Of a DNA stretch of 64,000 bases, positions 62,048 to 64,000 are shown in pieces. Origin of the DNA: Chrysemys picta bellii. Taxonomy: Eukaryota > Chordata > Testudines > Emydidae. The stretch spans positions 14,618,824 to 14,682,823 of the forward strand of contig NC_088801.1 of NCBI RefSeq assembly GCF_011386835.1, in the 5' to 3' direction. Positions within the stretch are counted from its first letter, which is position 1, and each line of letters opens with the position of its first letter. The position numbers and the translations under genes are program-made. The notes under the pieces were generated by a model. It was not told where the DNA came from. It saw only the letters and a program-made list of their open reading frames with translations, and did no database searches.

Positions 62048-62135
62048 TTGGGTAAGAAGAGAACGCTCCTTTGCTTCTGCTCAGCGCAGTGCTGTTGGGG
62101 GAGCAGGAATTGCTTCCTGCTAATGCTCCCATGTG

Positions 62136-62495
62136 CAGGGCCGGTGCTACCATTAAGGCAAACTAGGCGGTTGCCTAGGGTGCCAAGATTTGGAGGCGCC
62201 AAAAAGCGGTGCCCCCAATTTTTTTTTACAGCGTTCCTACGCCCCCTCACTGAGCGCACGGTCGCAACTCCACTTCTCCCACCTCCCAGGCTTGCAGCGC
62301 CAATCAGCTGTTTGGCGCCGCAAGCCTGGGAGGGGAGGAGAATTAGAGCGGGGGTGGCGCCTCAGGGCAGGGGGAGGAGCAGCCGCGGGGGGGCGCCTCA
62401 GGGCGGAAGGGGGGCAGGGAGCTGCCGCAGGGCTGGGGGGGGGGCGCAAGGTGGAAGTTTCGCCTAGGGCGCGAAACTTCCTTGCACCGACCCTG
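62136..62495. mobile_element. young non-autonomous hAT (360 bp)
   Basis: Ends CAGGGCCGGTGC and GCACCGACCCTG, with a perfect 8-bp duplication CCCATGTG (62128-62135 and 62496-62503). The GC-rich interior ('ggttgcctagggtgccaaga' on the left, 'cgcctagggcgcgaaac' on the right) gives spurious frames. Confidence 0.93.
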
Positions 62496-62503
62496 CCCAT
62501 GTG

Positions 62504-63280
62504 TTAACTGAATGGGGGGCATAATGAAGCTAGGGCTATATTACTGCCACCTTTCTACACCAGTTAGTGTGTGAGTTGGTGGGGAGGAGTGCACAGTGCA
62601 TGAAGTGTAAGAGTGCAGAGATGCCAGGCAGCAGAATGTACTGCTCTAGAGAAATTCTTTCAGAGACCCTATTCTCCCTAGGGTCTCCCTCTCTATTGCA
62701 GCTCTGATGTATCCCCTCCAGCCTGCCTCCGGCTGTCAAATCCAGAATCAAGTTCAAAGGGTTTGGTAATCAAACTCTTGGTGAGGCAAAACAGCTCCTG
62801 AGGTACCAGGCGGAGAATTCAGGAGGTTGAGCCTGAATGGCAAAGAAAGACATTGGGAAAGAAATGAAATGAGCTGAATTTAAACAAGATTATAGCAAAC
62901 AACTAAATCAAAATTCAGAGGCAGTCATTTAAAAGAGTCAGGGGAACTGCTGAGGGAGAAGCTTACAAAAATCCAAAGGCAAAGCAAATTTAAAGAAACA
63001 GACATCAGGGGTGATACATATGTGTGGCTGTCATCATGGCCCACACTGGGGATTGGAGCATGGACATCTAGGAGTAAGAGTGTAGGTTGCTATAGCTTGG
63101 GGCTGTGATAGGCTCACATCCTCTGTGGATTAGGCAAAGAGGGGAAACACTCCCTTTGACTAGTGGAGACGATACTCAGAAGAAAACCCCTCCTACTGTT
63201 GCCTGTATTTTTCAGAGGGCTACAGATATCCAGACAGAGGACTCTGTAAACTGCTTCTTCTCAGGTTTGAGGACAAATTT
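62504..63280. other. no gene seen
   Basis: Unique-looking DNA between the hAT and the Harbinger element. Confidence 0.5.
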
Positions 63281-63281
63281 G

Positions 63282-63437
63282 TGGATACACACGTTCGACT
63301 TTGTAATATCGGTTCCACAAATTCGCTTTAAGTAAAATCAAACTACTCTCGTAGTGTAGACATACCCTTAGGGTAGTTCAATTTTACTTAAAGCGAATTT
63401 GTGGAACTGATATTACAAAGTCGAACGTGTGTATCCA
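63282..63437. mobile_element. head-to-head PIF/Harbinger ends
   Basis: Arms 63282-63346 and 63373-63437 are 65-bp inverted copies with three mismatches. The spacer holds GTAGTGTAGACATACCC, the intact terminus of the left, minus-oriented copy. The right copy starts TTAGGGTAGTTC and lacks 19 bases of that terminus. Confidence 0.8.
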
Positions 63438-63476
63438 CACTAAGGACAGTAATTCGACTTTGTGAGTCCACACTGC

Positions 63477-64000
63477 ATGGACTGGTGGGACCGCATAGTG
63501 CTGCAGGTCTGGGATGAATCCCAGTGGCTGCAAAACTTTCGGATGCGTAGGGAACTTTCCTGGAACTTTGTGAGTTGCTGTCCCCTGCCCTGAAGCGCAA
63601 GGACACCCGGATGCGAGCAGCCCTGAATGTCCAGAAGCGAGCGGCCATAGCCCTCTGGAAGCTTGCAACGCCAGACAGCTACCGGTCAGTCGCGAACCAA
63701 TTTGGAGTGGGCAAATCTACCGTGGGGGTTGCTGTGATGCAAGTAGCCAACGCAATCATTGAGCTACTGCTCTCAAAGGTAGTGACCCTGGGAAATGTGC
63801 AGGTGATCATAGATGGCTTCGCTGCGATGGGATTCCCAAACTGCGGTGGGGCTATAGATGGAACTCACATCCCTATCCTGGGACCGTACCACCAGGCCAG
63901 CCAGTACATTAACCGAAAGGGCTACTTTTCAATGGTGCTGCAAGCACTGGTGGAGCATAGGAGACATTTTACCAACCTCAACGTCGGATGGCCGGGCAAG
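63477..64000 (+). pseudogene. PIF/Harbinger transposase, frameshifted, cut by the window end
   Basis: The product would be a DDE transposase of the PIF/Harbinger (HARBI1-like) superfamily, which cuts and joins DNA at TWA targets together with a Myb-like partner. Reading from the ATG at 63477 gives MDWWDRIVLQVWDESQWLQN, then frame is lost near 63549-63553 and TGA follows at 63591. From 63551 the +2-shifted frame is open to 64000 (150 codons). It contains an HTH-like SYRSVANQFGVGKSTV segment and GGAIDGTHIPI, where D (63857-63859) is the expected first catalytic residue; the later acidic residues lie beyond the window. One missing G in an AGGGG-type run explains the break. The next bases of the genome would show whether the rest is intact. 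Confidence 0.9.

Noticed and set aside
62006..62507. Frames of 153 and 105 codons
   Set aside because: Most of their length is the hAT at 62136-62495.

Overview
This window is a piece of a vertebrate nuclear genome, most likely a cryptodiran turtle. The evidence is the repeat content: CR1 retroposon tails, tRNA-derived SINEs of the turtle type (A box TAGCTCAGTGG, B box GAGTTCAATCC), short retroposon tails with 'ggtgccacaag' and 'aagctttcgtgg', many hAT elements with 8-bp target duplications, PIF/Harbinger MITEs ending in 'TATGTCTACACT', and MIR/L2-type retroposons. It is intron-containing DNA, and nearly all open frames of 60-140 codons are chance or repeat-derived.

I can support one cellular protein-coding gene: INSIG2, on the minus strand. 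Five coding exons (50144-49901, 46874-46750, 44272-44106, 43634-43535, 42922-42881) join in frame with consistent splice phases to 225 codons, the same length as human INSIG2. A probable untranslated first exon ends at 55617 inside a CpG island (about 55384-55870), with a YY1-type 'AAGATGGCGG' motif. The second coding intron (46749-44273) has textbook U12-type signals: donor GTATCCTT, branch site TCCTTAAC, and no pyrimidine tract.

Layout. 1-41 kb: gene-free DNA rich in transposon fossils, with a few non-repetitive stretches that look like conserved non-coding DNA. In human, INSIG2 lies between CCDC93 and a large gene-poor interval leading to EN1, so this side probably corresponds to that interval. 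41-56 kb: INSIG2. 56-64 kb: upstream flank, with a 2.2-kb tandem array of a 36-bp telomere-like unit (59613-61815) that creates long spurious frames on both strands, a young hAT element (62136-62495), and at the right edge a PIF/Harbinger transposase relic that runs off the window.

The most notable items are the U12-type intron, the 36-bp telomere-related array, two separate hairpin insertions made of head-to-head copies of one retroposon tail, several deep nests of transposons, and the Harbinger end with a deleted terminal repeat facing an intact inverted one. Calls of family identity rest on recognition and were not checked by database search.
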